Shown here in pieces: positions 22,946-35,377 of a stretch of DNA of 64,000 nucleotides (positions within the stretch are counted from its first letter, which is position 1; every line of letters starts with the position of its first letter). A model generated the notes under the pieces. That model searched no databases. It worked only from the letters and a program-made list of their open reading frames with translations, and was not told the DNA's origin. This DNA comes from Gigaspora margarita. Its lineage: Eukaryota > Glomeromycota > Glomeromycetes > Diversisporales > Gigasporaceae. The translations under genes and the position numbers were made by a program. The stretch covers positions 144,037-208,036 of the forward strand of contig WTPW01000030.1 of NCBI GenBank assembly GCA_009809945.1, written 5' to 3'.

Positions 22946-24598
22946 ATACGATTTCAAAGTTCAATTTAATTAATACGTAAAATAATTTTTGACTTTAAAT
23001 TTCTAAATAATTATTTTCAAATAAGCCGAAAACTTCTTCACAAATAAGTACGAAATTTCAAATTAATATTACTATAAGTTTATAAATATTAATATTTTAT
23101 TAACGATTAAAATATTATTAAAATAGGAATTTACATAAACTATTAAAACGACTAAAAAAATAATAATGAACTTTTGCAATACTTGGAACAGATTATTTAA
23201 TCCATGAATTTTCTGAGATATATGATAATGATGACAAATTTGCAAATCCAGATTTCATTAGAACGTTTATTCAAAATAATAGAAAGCACGTAATATGTCA
23301 GCAGGAAAATTACTTAACTATCTCTATCGTTTTGCAAATAATACTCGAGTTTTTATGTAAAGAACAATTTCCAGTTCAGGCAGCCTTTCAGAGCGACAAC
23401 CATTGAAAAACTTGAAAATTCAGATCCCCAAGAAATCCAAGCTTGTAAAAAAAAAGAAAAATTCATATGACTTATCATGTAATATTAATGCAAATCAAGG
23501 AAATTTGGTTAGTTATATTTGGTGTTTGTGTAAAATTTAACTGTATGCATGTCTTTCAAATTTAAATATTAGTATATACTCTCGAAACTTGATTTTTATC
23601 ATGATATTTTTAATTATTGCTGGAGAAGTTTTTAGGCTTAATTCGACCTGTATATTTAGTTTTTAAAAAGCCAATTAAAATAACTTATAAATATTGACGT
23701 ATAATGTTGACTATAGTAAATTTATAGATTAAAAAAGGTTTCGCTAGAGAATTTTAAGACACAGACAATAAAGTTTTACCTCAATTCAAATTAATAACTC
23801 AAAATTTGTTAAATAATTTTTCTAGTAAGTAATATTAGCGTTAAAGTTATAAAATGAATATTTTTAAGATTTATGATATTGTCATATCTGAGTTTAGCTT
23901 TCTGAAAATTTACATTAAGCATTAATAATTGGCATTGTATTAACGTAAATGTACGGTAAATTTATATAAGGTACTGCGTAACTGCATTGTGCAAAAACTT
24001 ATAATTAGATAAAGCAGCATTATATTATTTAGATTTTTTTTGTTTTATTTTTTTTATTTTTTTTGCAATCTAAGTGAAATAATTTCTTATAAGACCTAAG
24101 TGTAAATTTATATTTTAAATTTTAGATTATATGAACATAAAATTTAGGGAGCTTACTTATATTTATTTATTATATAATCAGATTCTTCATATTTTATTAG
24201 TTTGTCACCCTTTGTAGTTTCGTCAGTTTCATCATCTTTCTTCACCTTTCGTCACCTTTTGTCATTTCATCATTTGAGATTTTAGTTGACGAAAGATGAA
24301 AAGGTTTCGTCTAAACAACTATAATTATACCACCATAGATTTGCACAGAAACTAATGAGATTGCATAAAAATTTTACCGCAGTAAATCACAGAATTAACC
24401 TTAACCGCCGCAGAAAATCATCGGCCTTGATCTGGTGTAACGTGAGAATTAGGTAACAAACAAACTGTCGTACATGAATGATAAACGCAAGATTTAATAG
24501 GCTATTTTAATTCAAAAAAAGAAAGGTTTCAAAATCTAAACCTTTTTGTGTAGCTTAAAACTCTATTCATACAAATTCATTGTGACCGTATTTGTAAG
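22946..24598. other. Ancestral intergenic DNA before A1
   Basis: It aligns by eye to 39715-40130 and 40770-41220, the equivalent region before A3 (for example TTTAATCCA.GAATTTTCTGAGATAT). 24196-24320 carries TTTCGTCA-type words like the 32001-32770 element. The last 170 bp match the sequence before A2 (32980-33138). No gene. Confidence 0.7.
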
Positions 24599-26105
24599 AT
24601 GACTTTAAAATTTTTTGAACTGCTTTCTCAAGACTTTTACGCAACTTTTAGAAAGCGAATATGATTATAATGTAGTAATTGAAGTTGGTAAACAGCCAAA
24701 TATACAACCTTTTAAAGTACATTCAGCAATATTATATCAACGTTCGTTATACTTTCGTCAAAAATTTAAAAATGTGACAAAGAAAAATAATATGATTGAA
24801 ATTAAGTTACCTCAGATTTCTGTTGAAATATTTAATAATATTATTAAGTAAGTTGTAGTATAATACTATAATTTTCAAATATATATTATAAAACATTAAT
24901 TTACATACTCATTATATAGATACATCTACGGAGGTTTAGTTTCTTTAGAAAATTTAGAAGTTTCGGATATATTTGACTTTATGGTCGCTGCAAATGAATT
25001 TAAGCTTATAGAATTATCTGAATCCCTTCAAACGCACCTTATTAATAATAATTCATCATGGCTTCGTTTAAATTTTTCTCGTGTTTACCAAATAAGTTTT
25101 TAAAATGAAAACTTTAAAGACTTACAGAAGTTCTGCAATGACATTATTGCAAAGCATCCGAGAATAATTTTCGACTCTGATAATTTTACTTCTTTTCAAG
25201 AGAACGCTTTAATTGCACTTTTAAAGAATGATGATTTACAAATCGAAGAATCAGAAGTTTGGGATAACGTTATTCTTTGGGGAAAGGCAAAAACTCCAAA
25301 TTTACCACCTGATATTAAAGATTGGACTAATGGAAATTTTAAGTCTTTAAAAGCCACACTTCATCACTGCCTCCCGCATATTAGGTACTTTCAAATTCCT
25401 GGCAAAGATGTAGTGAATAAAATTAAACCTTATCGTAGTATTCTTGAAGAGAACCTGTGGGATGAAATTATATTAAGATTTGCAGATCCAGATCTACCTA
25501 TCACTTTTCCCATTTTACCTCCTCGTAAAAAAGTGACTGCACAACTTCCTCCTCGAAATGTTATTACACTATCCTCTTCAATAATCACATTACAACATGC
25601 AGCAGAAATTTCATCATGGATTGATCGACGTTCGACAATTTATGATACTACAGAAATTCCGTATGAATTTAAACTTTTGCTAAGAGGTAGTAGGGATGGT
25701 TTTACATGTGAAGTATTTTATAAGCTATGTGTTAATATACCTGGCACCGTGATTGTTGTAAAGATTAATAGTTCAAATGAAATACTTGGTGGTTATAATC
25801 CTCTTATCTGGAAAGTTGGTGATGCTGAACATATAACGACGACAGATAGCTTTATTTTCTCTTTAAAAAATGAAAATTTAAATGAATCAATTCTTAGTCG
25901 TGTAACAAACGCATCAAAAGCAATTTATTATAATGGGATAATACAAGGTCCATGGTTTAATTGGAACGACCTTGGAATGGGGGATGGCTCTGATCCTAAA
26001 AAATGGCATTGTAAAAAAGATGCATATGATAAACCAATAAGAATTTCAAATGGATGGTTTTCTATAGATGAATACGAAGTATTTCAAGTATGCAAGAATA
26101 TTTAA
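24599..26105 (+). pseudogene. BTB-BACK-TLDc protein, type A, decayed copy (A1)
   Basis: Close relative of the whole gene at 33139-34637. Exon 1 (24599-24847) begins MTLKFFE and carries the BTB start. The donor is at 24848 (GTAAGT), the acceptor AG at 24918-24919, and exon 2 (24920-26105) holds BACK and TLDc, ending VFQVCKNI. Two lesions are visible. Exon 1 is 249 nt instead of 248 because of an extra T in the run after codon 13 (near 24637), shifting the frame. In exon 2 a TAA at 25101-25103 stands where A2 has CAG in QISFQNEN. The TLDc half (about 25413-26105, 230 residues) is otherwise open and well kept, so decay is recent. A truncated TLDc product cannot be excluded, but no start context supports one. 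Confidence 0.85.
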
Positions 26106-26349
26106 CAGCTTTTCTGCTAATTATGGTTATTATACAATTACACATATAAATAAAAAATATATATATATTTGATACATTTATATTGGTTGAACATACTGTA
26201 AACATTTCACTTGAAAATATATTGATGATTAAAATTAATAGATCAATAATTTATTGTAATTTCATGGAAATTAAATTTAGACAATAATAAATGAAAATTC
26301 CGAATGATTCTTATAAATTATTATTTAAATTACTGTATTTTAATAAAAT

Positions 26350-27116
26350 GTTTTCCAGTAACTCTTATAAAGATAAAAACAAAATCACTGTATTTTTAAA
26401 AGAAATAATATCTTCAAATATTTCGTCTTACAATATTTTTGTATGGGTTGCGCAGATAGCAACACTATTTAATATATGTGATATGACGAGTTCAAATAAT
26501 TTTACAAATACATTTAATACTTCAACTGAAAAATTATCATTAAATATGAAAACTGTTTCAACAGACTAAATATCAAAATAAATTTTATTGTCGTGTTTAA
26601 CAAATTCTACAAATTTACAGTACGTTGAACGCGAATTTCCATTAATGTTGGCAATAAAGTTAGCCGTTATAAATTCTCAGCAGTAAAATATAATGAGTAT
26701 AAAAGAAGAGACTACTACACTTATTATGATGATATTTATGCTTTCCAGTAACTCTTATAAGGATAAAACCAAAATCACTGTATTTTTAAAAGAAATAATC
26801 TTTCTAATCTTCAAATATTTCGTCTTATAATATTTTTGTATGGGTTGCGCAGATAACAACATTATTTAATATATGTGATAAATAATTTTACAAATACAGC
26901 AAATACTTCAACTATGAAAACTGTTTCAACGAACTAAATACCAAAATAATTTTTATTGTCGTGTCTAACAAATTCTACAAATTTGCAGGAAGTTGAACGC
27001 GAATTTCCATTAATGTTGATTAATGTTGGCAATAAAAAGTTAGCCGTTATAAATTCTCAGCAGTAACATTTATTGAGAATAAAAGAAGAGACTACTACAC
27101 TTATTATGATGATATT
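26350..27116. repeat. Tandem duplication (about 390 bp) downstream of A1
   Basis: The segment from TTTTCCAGTAACTCTTATAA (about 26350) to TTATTATGATGATATTTAT is repeated from about 26741 to 27116, with small indels. Single copies follow A2 (34870-35560) and A3 (45120-45770). A 92-residue frame at 26291-26569 is not kept in the other copies and is probably non-coding. Confidence 0.8.
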
Positions 27117-28045
27117 TTTTAAATCTCATAAAAGTATCAGATATCGAGTATTTTACGTTAAAGTAAATATCATTAAGGAATAAAGGATACTATCATATTT
27201 AAAAAATTGATTACTTTGAATATGATAACAAAAAATAAGATACAAAAGTAAGGTCAATAAAAAGCTATCAGTATACGTTCTCAAAAAATTAAAGCTCCAA
27301 TTTCAGATCTAAAAAAAAAAAAAACGACTGAAACAATACAACAGTCATGTCATATATTCAATATTTACTGAATGTTTTGCATGTTTGAACATAGGAAAAT
27401 TATTTAAGTTTGATATTGAATTATTATTTGCTATTAAAAGCAAATTTCAAATACGTAATAGATCATAACTTTACTGGAATATAATTCATACTTATACAAA
27501 AAATATACTGATTAAAAGAAATTATTCAAATTTGAAGTATTAGCATTACACAGCACATATTTTATATACCTTTGTCCTAAATAGAAACATATAAATATTT
27601 ATTTTGGAGATGTGGCTACATGAAATAAGTTATGCAAAATTATTTTGATGTATAGACGTACGTTTGAACTTTAGCACTGTTCTAAATAAATTTCAGTTTT
27701 ATTATAAAAGATATATTTTGTTATGTAATATTACCGCGTTACAGTATTTTTATCTGTGATCTGCCTTACTGAGCTTACTGATGACTTGAAATTGTTATTT
27801 ATTTCTACGGCGAACCAACATTATATAATTTTTTTATTGTTTGTGATCTAAATAAAATAAATTTTTTTAATGAAATCAAAATTTGATTCAGATTACTTTA
27901 TCAATGTTATGCTACAAAAAAAAAATTAAATTAATAATATATTGTCATAATAAAAAATATTATGTTTATATGTCTATTTTTATTTATTCTAAACTCGAAA
28001 AACAGCAAGAAATTCTTTAAATTATATCTTATTAAAACGAGTGTA

Positions 28046-29363
28046 TTAAATCTATTTATGCTTCTAATTGGGTCATATCCATAATTACTTGAATGATACC
28101 AACTTTTAACACCATTATTGCCTCCAAAGGCATTATCACCAAACCATGGTCCTTGTGATCTTTTACAGTAATAAATTGCTTTTGATGCGTTTGTTACACG
28201 ACTAAGAATACATTCATTTAAGTTTCCATTTTTTAAAAATAGAAAAATAAAGCTATCTGCTGTTGTTGCATATTCACCCCATTATTAAGAAATTTCCAGA
28301 TAAGAGGATAATAATCATCAAGTATTTCTCCGTGCCATCAACCTTAACATCAACAACAGTACCAGGCAGTGTTGTACATGGGACAGTTGGGACATGAGTT
28401 GGGACATTTTGGACATTTTGGGACAATTTTATAAATTGAAATTACTTAAAATTTTATTAAGATAATCTTTTTTAATTTTTTTTAAAAATGCGTTTAACAC
28501 CTAAAAAAAAAGTATAATAATATATTTTAAACATTTGAACATAGCTAAAAATGGCTGGGACAGTGAAAATGTACAACACTGGTATCAGGTATATATCATC
28601 ACATAATCTATGAAATGTTTACATGTAAACCCATCCCTACTACCTTTAAGTAAAAGTTTAAATTCACATGAAATTTCTGCATCATCATAAATTGTCGAAC
28701 GTCGATCAATCCATGAAGAAATTTCCGCTACATGTGTAATGTGATTTTTGAAGATGATAGTGTAATAAAATTTCGAGGAGGAAGTTGTGCATTCACTTTT
28801 TTACGAGGAGGTAAAATTAAAGATTTAATAGGCAAATTTGGAGCTATTAATTTTGACATCATGTCATCCCATATATACTCTTCAAGAATATTTCGATAAG
28901 GTTTAATTTTCTTTAAGACATCTTCACATGAAATTTAAAAGTACCTGATATGAGGAAGAAAATTTATTACCTAGTTTTTAAAAGCTTAAAATTTTCGTCA
29001 GTCCATACTTTAAGATTAGGTGGTAAATTTTGAGTTTTCCATAAAATGACCTTATCCCAAATTTCTAATTCGTCCATTTGTAAATCATCATTTTTTAAAA
29101 GTGAAATTAAACCATTTTTTTGAAGATTATTAAAATCATCAGAGTCGAAAATCATTCTCGGGTGTTTTGTAATAATATCATTGCAAAATTTTTGTAAATC
29201 TATAAAGTTTTCATTTTGAAAGCTTATTTGATAGACGTGAGAAAAATTCAAACGAAACCATGGTGCATTATTATCAATAAGTATATACTGAAAGTGGTCA
29301 ACTAATTCTGGGAACATAAACTCATTAATAATAGCCAATAGATTGAATATAACTAAGCTTCAA
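28046..29363 (-). pseudogene. BTB-BACK-TLDc protein, type B, truncated copy (B1)
   Basis: Convergent partner of A1. Only exon 2 remains: BACK (28967-29338, with INEFMFPELVDHFQYILIDN) and TLDc (28050-28960). Homology to B2 stops abruptly at about 29363 in codons for FEAS, so exon 1, the intron and the first residues of exon 2 are gone. At the other end the last codons are deleted (about 28057). Frame changes occur at several places, including near 28290 and 28960. A 215-bp hAT-like element (28367-28581) splits the codons for the NIPGT motif. Confidence 0.85.
28367..28581. mobile_element. hAT-like MITE in B1, 8-bp TSD
   Basis: Ends CAGTGTTGTACA are inverted. The flanking duplications are GTACCAGG (28359-28366) and GTATCAGG (28582-28589), one mismatch. 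The intact site is visible in other type B copies as GTACC(A/C)GGTAT. Interior words GGGACA are repeated near the ends. 215 bp, non-coding. Confidence 0.85.
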
Positions 29364-29754
29364 TCATTTTGTGTGCCATTTCGGAAAATAATCAATCTCA
29401 CTATGCTACATATTTATTGATGCTATCCCAAATAGCCTCAATGTCCCTAAATTGATGGTTTTCCTCGATAGTTCTCCTAGGATAGTCATACATACATATA
29501 AATTAATAAAGGATAACTTATATTATTACGACTACTTGTATCTTCATATTGTGTGCCTCTTTCGTAAAAGCAAATCACATAAATCCTTTGTAACGTGAAA
29601 CTGCAATAAACCTGTTTATTTTATTTTAGCATACGCATGGACGTTGTAGCCAAAAATACCTGTTATCCGTAGCTAAAGTAAACTCGTTATCCCTAAACTT
29701 GTAAGAGGTAGTTTGGGTATAACAATACAAATTTACCGTAGTCATATTTGCAAG
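29364..29754. other. Unassigned sequence at B1/A1b breakpoint
   Basis: This stretch is not shared with the flanks of other copies and has no recognisable gene. It includes CAATAAACC and a sharp junction at 29363, so it is probably inserted or rearranged DNA. Confidence 0.4.
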
Positions 29755-30281
29755 ATGGCTTTAAAATTTTTTGAACAACTTTCTCAAGCTCTTAGTAAGC
29801 GAATATAATTATGATGTGTTAATTAAAGCTGGTAAACAACCAAATATTCAACTTTTTAAAGCACATTCATCAATCTTATATCAGCGTTCGCCAAAATTTA
29901 TAAATATTAAGAAAATAATATTATTGAAATTAAGATACCTCATTTTTCTGTTGAAGTATTTAGTAAAATTATTAAGTAAGTAATAATAGAATATTTTAAT
30001 TTCAAATATTTGCATTATTATAAAACATTAATTTTATGTTCTTATTTTATCATAAGGTATGTCTATAGAGGTTTAATTTCTTTAAAAAATTTTGAAGTTT
30101 CAGATATATTTGATTTCTTAGTCGCTAAAAATGAACTTAAACTCACAGAATTAACTGAATCCTTTAGTCTCACCTTATTAATAATAATACAGACACTAAA
30201 TATATGATAAATCTATCAGAAATACAAATGGACGGTTTTAATAGATGAATAATAAGTATTTCAAGTATGCAATATAATTAA
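29755..30281 (+). pseudogene. BTB-BACK-TLDc protein, type A, internally deleted relic (A1b)
   Basis: It begins with MALKFFEQLSQ like A2 but loses about 10 bp after codon 13. The remaining BTB codons (KAHSSILYQRSPKF) follow in a shifted frame. The intron is recognisable (about 29976-30057), followed by YRGLISLKNFEVSDIFDFLV. Homology then jumps from the LTLLIIIQ codons (near 30190) to the last codons of TLDc (30227-30281, EVFQVC region), so about 1 kb of exon 2 is deleted. An additional type A copy lying between the A1/B1 and A2/B2 pairs. Confidence 0.8.
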
Positions 30282-31660
30282 CAGCTTTGCAACTAATTAG
30301 GTTTTACATTACTAGTTCATTAAAATGAAAAATCTATGAGTATATTTTGATTAGTTGACTATGCAGAAACATTTCAATTGATAGTCATTGCTATGCCCGT
30401 ATTTAAACATTTAACATTATCAAGAAATTTATTGTAATGTCAGAGTGGAAATTCCATATGATTTTTATACGTGGATATTAAATGACTGTAATTTTGAAAA
30501 GAAATGATATTGTTAAAATACTTGCCTTGCCATATTTTTATATGAGTCCCACAAATATTGTCTGTACTGTTGATAAATAATTTCATCAATAAATTCGTCG
30601 ACTGTAAAATTTAATGTGGGATAAAGTAAATCGACTGAAGATGAAATTTAGGCACTTTATTTAGATCTATAAAATCTACTAAATCAACATAAACTTTTTA
30701 TTAACAATTATAATCTAAATTTTATAAAAAAAAATACACTCAGGAATTTTAAATTTATAATAATATAAGGAAAATTTTCAACTTCAGCTACTACAATTAA
30801 TTTTTGCTAGGCATGAAAACCACCCAAAATATTTATTGCTAAAAGAAGCAACTTAAATATTTATAGATAATGGACTCAATGAATTCTCAGGGGTCATGGA
30901 CGCGAAAATTCTAATAGTATTATTAAACCAAATATTGTCTAGTGCAAAAGATTGATACCTTAAATAAAAATTAATAATAAATTTTTTTTCTTATAAACTT
31001 TAAGTTTTCTAATTTAAAAACTTTTTTTAGATGGTACTAGGTTTAAATTTGTTATAATCTTTAATTTGAAATTTCTAGTATGTATTACCTCGAAACCGAA
31101 GTAATAACTGAATACAATTTTACCTTTTCACAGCGTTAATACGTACACAAGGTGGCCAATGGGCCATTAATGTGACTTGGCAAATATCTATTAATTATGT
31201 CAATGGACATTTTTACAAGTCTATCATAGTCCATTCTGATCCTGTATATTGTGAAAGGGTAGATTGTAGCTTGGGTTGAATTTTTCGTATATGGTAAATG
31301 AAATGTATATTAGATTGGTATAATGATGGAAATGATAGGAATTACGAGAATTCAAAGAATAATTAGAATAACAAGAATAACTATAATTTCAAGAATTCCA
31401 TTATATGTAATGAAATGTATATAAATAACCAAATCTCACTTTCAATAAAGGGCAGTTCAGTAACGATTCAATAAAATCCTCATTCATAAGTGCTTCGTTA
31501 TACTAATTACCCCCACCGATACATAAAATTCGTATAAAAATTAGTGGAGAGCTTCGTAACTTATTCTAGAGCTCTTTCTTTCGTTCCTACCGCTATTAGG
31601 GTTCAGAGTAGTATTTGTAGTAGTTTAGTGATTGTTAGTGGTTAGTTAATATTAATGAAA
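30282..31660. other. Intergenic, no recognised gene
   Basis: The first part resembles the downstream flank of other type A copies (near 30320-30620) in degraded form. 31150-31640 is less A+T-rich and contains CAATAAAGGGC and TATAAATAACC stretches reminiscent of a retroelement terminal region, but no boundaries or coding sequence could be established. Confidence 0.4.
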
Positions 31661-31666
31661 CCCCAA

Positions 31667-31954
31667 CCCTATAAAAAAATCTCTTGGAATTGTTCAGAAA
31701 TTCCGAAATTATCCAATTTTTTGATCTGGAAAATCGACTTCATTCCGAACATTTTAAAGGATGTAGGTTGGATGTATATGTTTTTATACGCATTTGATAC
31801 GTTTTTTTTTAAACAAAAATTATATTTTTTATATGAAATAACAGCACAAACATTATACACCTTTTAAAATGTTCGGAACGGTAAGTCGATTTTCCGAACA
31901 AAAAATCGGATAATTTCAGAATTTTATCAATAATTCTGAGATTTTTTTATAGGG
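31667..31954. mobile_element. Palindromic MITE, CCCTATAAAAAAATCTC ends
   Basis: 288 bp with long inverted arms (about 95 bp) sharing AAATTATCC(A/G)ATTTTTTG and CGAACATTTTAAA. A spacer of about 95 bp lies between the arms. No target duplication is obvious. Confidence 0.8.
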
Positions 31955-32000
31955 CATATTACGATATTTTTCTGACTTCGGAGCATTAACCACTTTCACA

Positions 32001-32770
32001 ACGTACGTTAAATATGGATGACTAACAACGAATCATTCTCAATGACGAATAACGAAATCATTTCGTTAAGCAACTTCAAGTGACAAAATGACGAATGAAG
32101 TAACTCATGACGAATGACAAAACTCATAACGGAATGACGAAAATCATGACGAATTATAAAATTTATATGTAATATATAACATTTTGACGTAAAAAATTTT
32201 AAAATGCAGTTTATCTTTAGGAATCATTGAAGTTAATTATTTTGTTCGTTTTTGTCAGCCTACGTCTTTTTTAATACATCGAACCGACATTACGATTTGC
32301 ATTAGTCACCCGGATGCATCCAATAGTCTGTAGAACGAACTACGAATAATCAAAAAAAATTATCTGTTTCAGATTCAATATAATGCAAAGCGAAATTTTA
32401 TTACGAGATTGTTAATTTTTGTTTTTTTATGGCGTTAACTTTTTTATAACGGACTGCTGAAAAATTCTTTATTAATTAAAAAAATTACTGGTTTACATTA
32501 ACCAATGAATCTTTATGATGAAATCGCAGTAACCTTGAAAAATTATAAGGTTCAGAATATCCGGAGGCCACTATAAAAAAAGCATGCTGACAGAGGACAT
32601 CTGTATTTTATATTTTATTGGTCAAATTAATTTCATCAAGAGTTTTGTCAATTGTCAGAAGTTTCGTCAATCGTCAGTAGTTTTGTCATTAGTCAAGGTT
32701 TTGTCAGACGAAACCATTGACGAAACCTTTCGCTATTTTAAAGTACTTCGTCACCTACCTTTAACGTACG
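32001..32770. mobile_element. Inverted-repeat element with TGACGAAA word arrays
   Basis: The ends share ACGTACGTTAAA followed by GG.TGAC in inverted orientation. Next to both ends are arrays of ATGACGAA/TTTCGTCA words (32035-32150 and 32640-32750). The middle (32080-32400) is repeated at 41240-41500. No coding sequence. Confidence 0.6.
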
Positions 32771-33023
32771 TACGTAAACAGGCATTTATAATTTTCCTCA
32801 CACTTACAATTGGTTGAAAATTTTTGTGATTATTTGCATGCCATCATCCTTTTCAAAATGTGAAGTCTTGGTTAGAGTTAATGGCGAATTATACGAAAAT
32901 TTTGTAAGAAATTTTTATTGTTGCTTTTCATTAATCCCCCACAGTTCTGTTAGTAGCCAATCAGAACCAGTCACAGGAAAAGATCTGGCGTAACGAGTAA
33001 GTTACAAATCACTGAATGCCGTA

Positions 33024-33043
33024 GTACGTACGTACGTACGTAC
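33024..33043. repeat. (GTAC)5 microsatellite
   Basis: Five perfect GTAC units about 95 bp before the A2 start. The matching position before A1 has a single TCGTACATGA, so the repeat expanded in this copy. Confidence 0.85.
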
Positions 33044-33138
33044 ATGACCGCCAGGCTAATTAATTCAAAAAAAGAAAGATTGTAGTTCACAAACTCTAAA
33101 TAATGCACATACAAATTCATTGTGCCCGTATTTGTAAG

Positions 33139-34637
33139 ATGACATTAAAATTTTTTGAACAACTTTCTCAAGACTTTACGCAACTTTTAGAAAGCGAATA
33201 TGATTATAATGTAGTAATTGAAGTTGGTAATCAGCCGAATATCCAACTTTTTAAAGTACATTCAGCAATATTATATCAACGTTCGTTATACTTTTGTCAA
33301 AAATTTAAAAATGCGACAAAGAAAAATAATATGATCGAAATTAAGTTACCTCATATTTCTGTTGAAATATTTAGTAATATTATTAAGTAAGTATAGTATA
33401 ATACTATATTTTGAAATATTTATTATAAAACATTAATTTACATTCTCATTACAGATACATTTATGGAGGTTTAGTTTCTTTAGAAAATTTAGAAGTTTCG
33501 GATATATTTAATTTTTTAGTCGCTGCGAACGAACTTAAGCTTATAGAATTATCTGAATCCCTTCAGACTCATCTTATTAATAATAATTCATCATGGCTTC
33601 GTTTAAATTTTTCTCGTGTTTACCAAATAAGTTTTCAGAATGAAAATTTTATAGACTTACAGAAATTCTGCAATGACATTATTGCAAAACATCCAAGAAT
33701 AATTTTCGACTCTGATAATTTTACTANTTTTCAAGAGAATGCTTTAATTGCACTTTTGAAGAATGATGATTTACAAATGGAAGAATCAGAAGTTTGGGAT
33801 AAAGTTATCCTTTGGGGAAAGGCAAATACTCCAAATTTACCACCTGATATTAAAGATTGGACTAATGAAAATTTTAAATCTTTAAAAGCCACACTTCAAC
33901 ACTTCCTTCCTTATATTAGGTACTTTCAAATTACTGGCAAAGATGCATTGAATAAAATTAAACCTTATCGTAGTATTCTTGAAGAAAACCTGTGGGATGA
34001 CATTATGTCAAGATTTGCAGATCCAGATGTACCTATCACCTTTCCCATTTTACCTCCTCGTAAAAAAGTGACAGTACAACTTCCTCCTCGAAATGTTATT
34101 ACACTATCCTCTTCAATAATCACATTACAACATGTAGCAGAAATTTCATCATGGATTGATCGACGTTCGACAATTTATGATACTATAGAAATTCCGTATG
34201 AATTCAAACTTTTACTTAGCGGCAGTAGGGATGGTTTTAAAGGTGAAATATTTCATAAACTATGTGACAATATACCTAGTACTGTGATTGTTGTAAAGAT
34301 TAATAGTTCAAATGAAATACTTGGTGGTTATAATCCTCTTATCTGGAAAGTTGGTAATGAATATGCAACTACTGCCGATAGTTTTATTTTCTCTTTAAAA
34401 AATGGAAACTTAAATGAATCTATTCTTAGTCGTGTAATACAACCATCATGTGCAATTTTATATTATTATATATCACAAGGTCCATGGTTTAGTGGTAATG
34501 ACCTTGGAATGGGAAATGGCTCTGATCCTAAAAAATGGCACTGTAAAAAAGTTTCATATGATAAACAAATTACAAAGTCAAATGGTTGGTTTTCTATAGA
34601 TGATTACGAAGTATTTCAAGTTTGTAAGAATATTTAA
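33139..34637 (+). CDS. BTB-BACK-TLDc protein, type A, whole gene (A2)
   Basis: Two exons: 33139-33386 and 33455-34637, joined across a 68-nt intron (GTAAGT donor, CAG acceptor) to code 476 residues. The start MTLKFFEQLSQ is shared with A1 and A1b. BTB spans about residues 18-120 (VVIEVGNQPNIQLFKVHSAI), BACK about 140-250 (CNDIIAKHPRIIF, EVWDKVILWG, LPYIRYFQ) and TLDc about 297-475 (IITLQHVAEISSWIDRR, LLLSGSRDGFKG, EILGGYNPLIW, SFIFSLKN, GWFSIDDYEVFQVC). In known families BTB-BACK recruits Cullin-3 and TLDc is linked to stress responses; partners here are unknown. No signal peptide or membrane segment. One ambiguous base (33727) leaves residue 174 uncertain. It converges on B2 and is the only type A copy in the window that reads through completely. 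Confidence 0.9.
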
Positions 34638-35093
34638 CAGTTTTTTCTGTAATTAGGGTTATTATATTATTAGTATATATAAATAAAAAATAAATTTGAT
34701 ACATTTTTATTAGTTGAATATAATGTAAACATTTCACTTGATAATATATTGATAATTAAAATTAATAATATCAATAATTTATTGTAATTTCATAGGAAAT
34801 TAAATTCAGACAATAATTAACGAAAATTCCGTATGATTCTTATAAATTAATATCTAAATTACTGCGTTTTAATAAGGTGCATTCCAGCAATTCTGTATAA
34901 GGATAAAAACAGAATTACCGTATTTTTAAAAGAAATAATATCTTCAAATATTTCGTCTTACTATATTTTTGTATGGTTGTGCAAATAGCTGCACTATTTA
35001 GTATATGTGATATAACGAGTTAACAAATACAGTAAATACGTCAACTGTAAAAATTAACATCATTAATCAAAGAAATCTGTTTCAACCGACTAA

Positions 35094-35377
35094 GGGTGCT
35101 CTCAAGCACCTAAATTAATAGGTCGGAGCATAATTTTTAATTAGTGGAAAATAAATTATTCGTTCAAGCGAGTTCATTATCGCGATNAAAAAAAAAGATG
35201 GTCAGAGACCATCTTTTNTTATCACAGAGTTACGTTGATTGGCTAAAATTTAATATCCGCATTTCGCAAAATGAACTTTGGCAAAATTACCGTAAGGCTT
35301 ACTTCAATTAATAGTAGTACTTGTGCACGATCTCTATAACTAGCAAATCACATTGAGAGAGATACTTGAGAGCACCC
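35094..35377. mobile_element. Harbinger-like MITE, TAA TSD
   Basis: 284 bp, ends GGGTGCTCTCAAG inverted, flanked by TAA (35091-35093 and 35378-35380). The equivalent places after A1 (near 26570) and A3 (near 45330) lack it. GGG ends with a 3-bp TAA duplication fit PIF/Harbinger. A central hairpin AAAGATGGTC/GACCATCTTT is bordered by N at 35187 and 35218. Confidence 0.85.

Noticed and set aside
26291-26569. 92-residue gene downstream of A1
   Set aside because: Broken in the tandem copy and after A2; no domain.
31150-31640. Solo LTR of a retrotransposon
   Set aside because: Some features recall one (TATA-like and polyadenylation-like strings), but no TG/CA ends, target duplication or second copy could be found.
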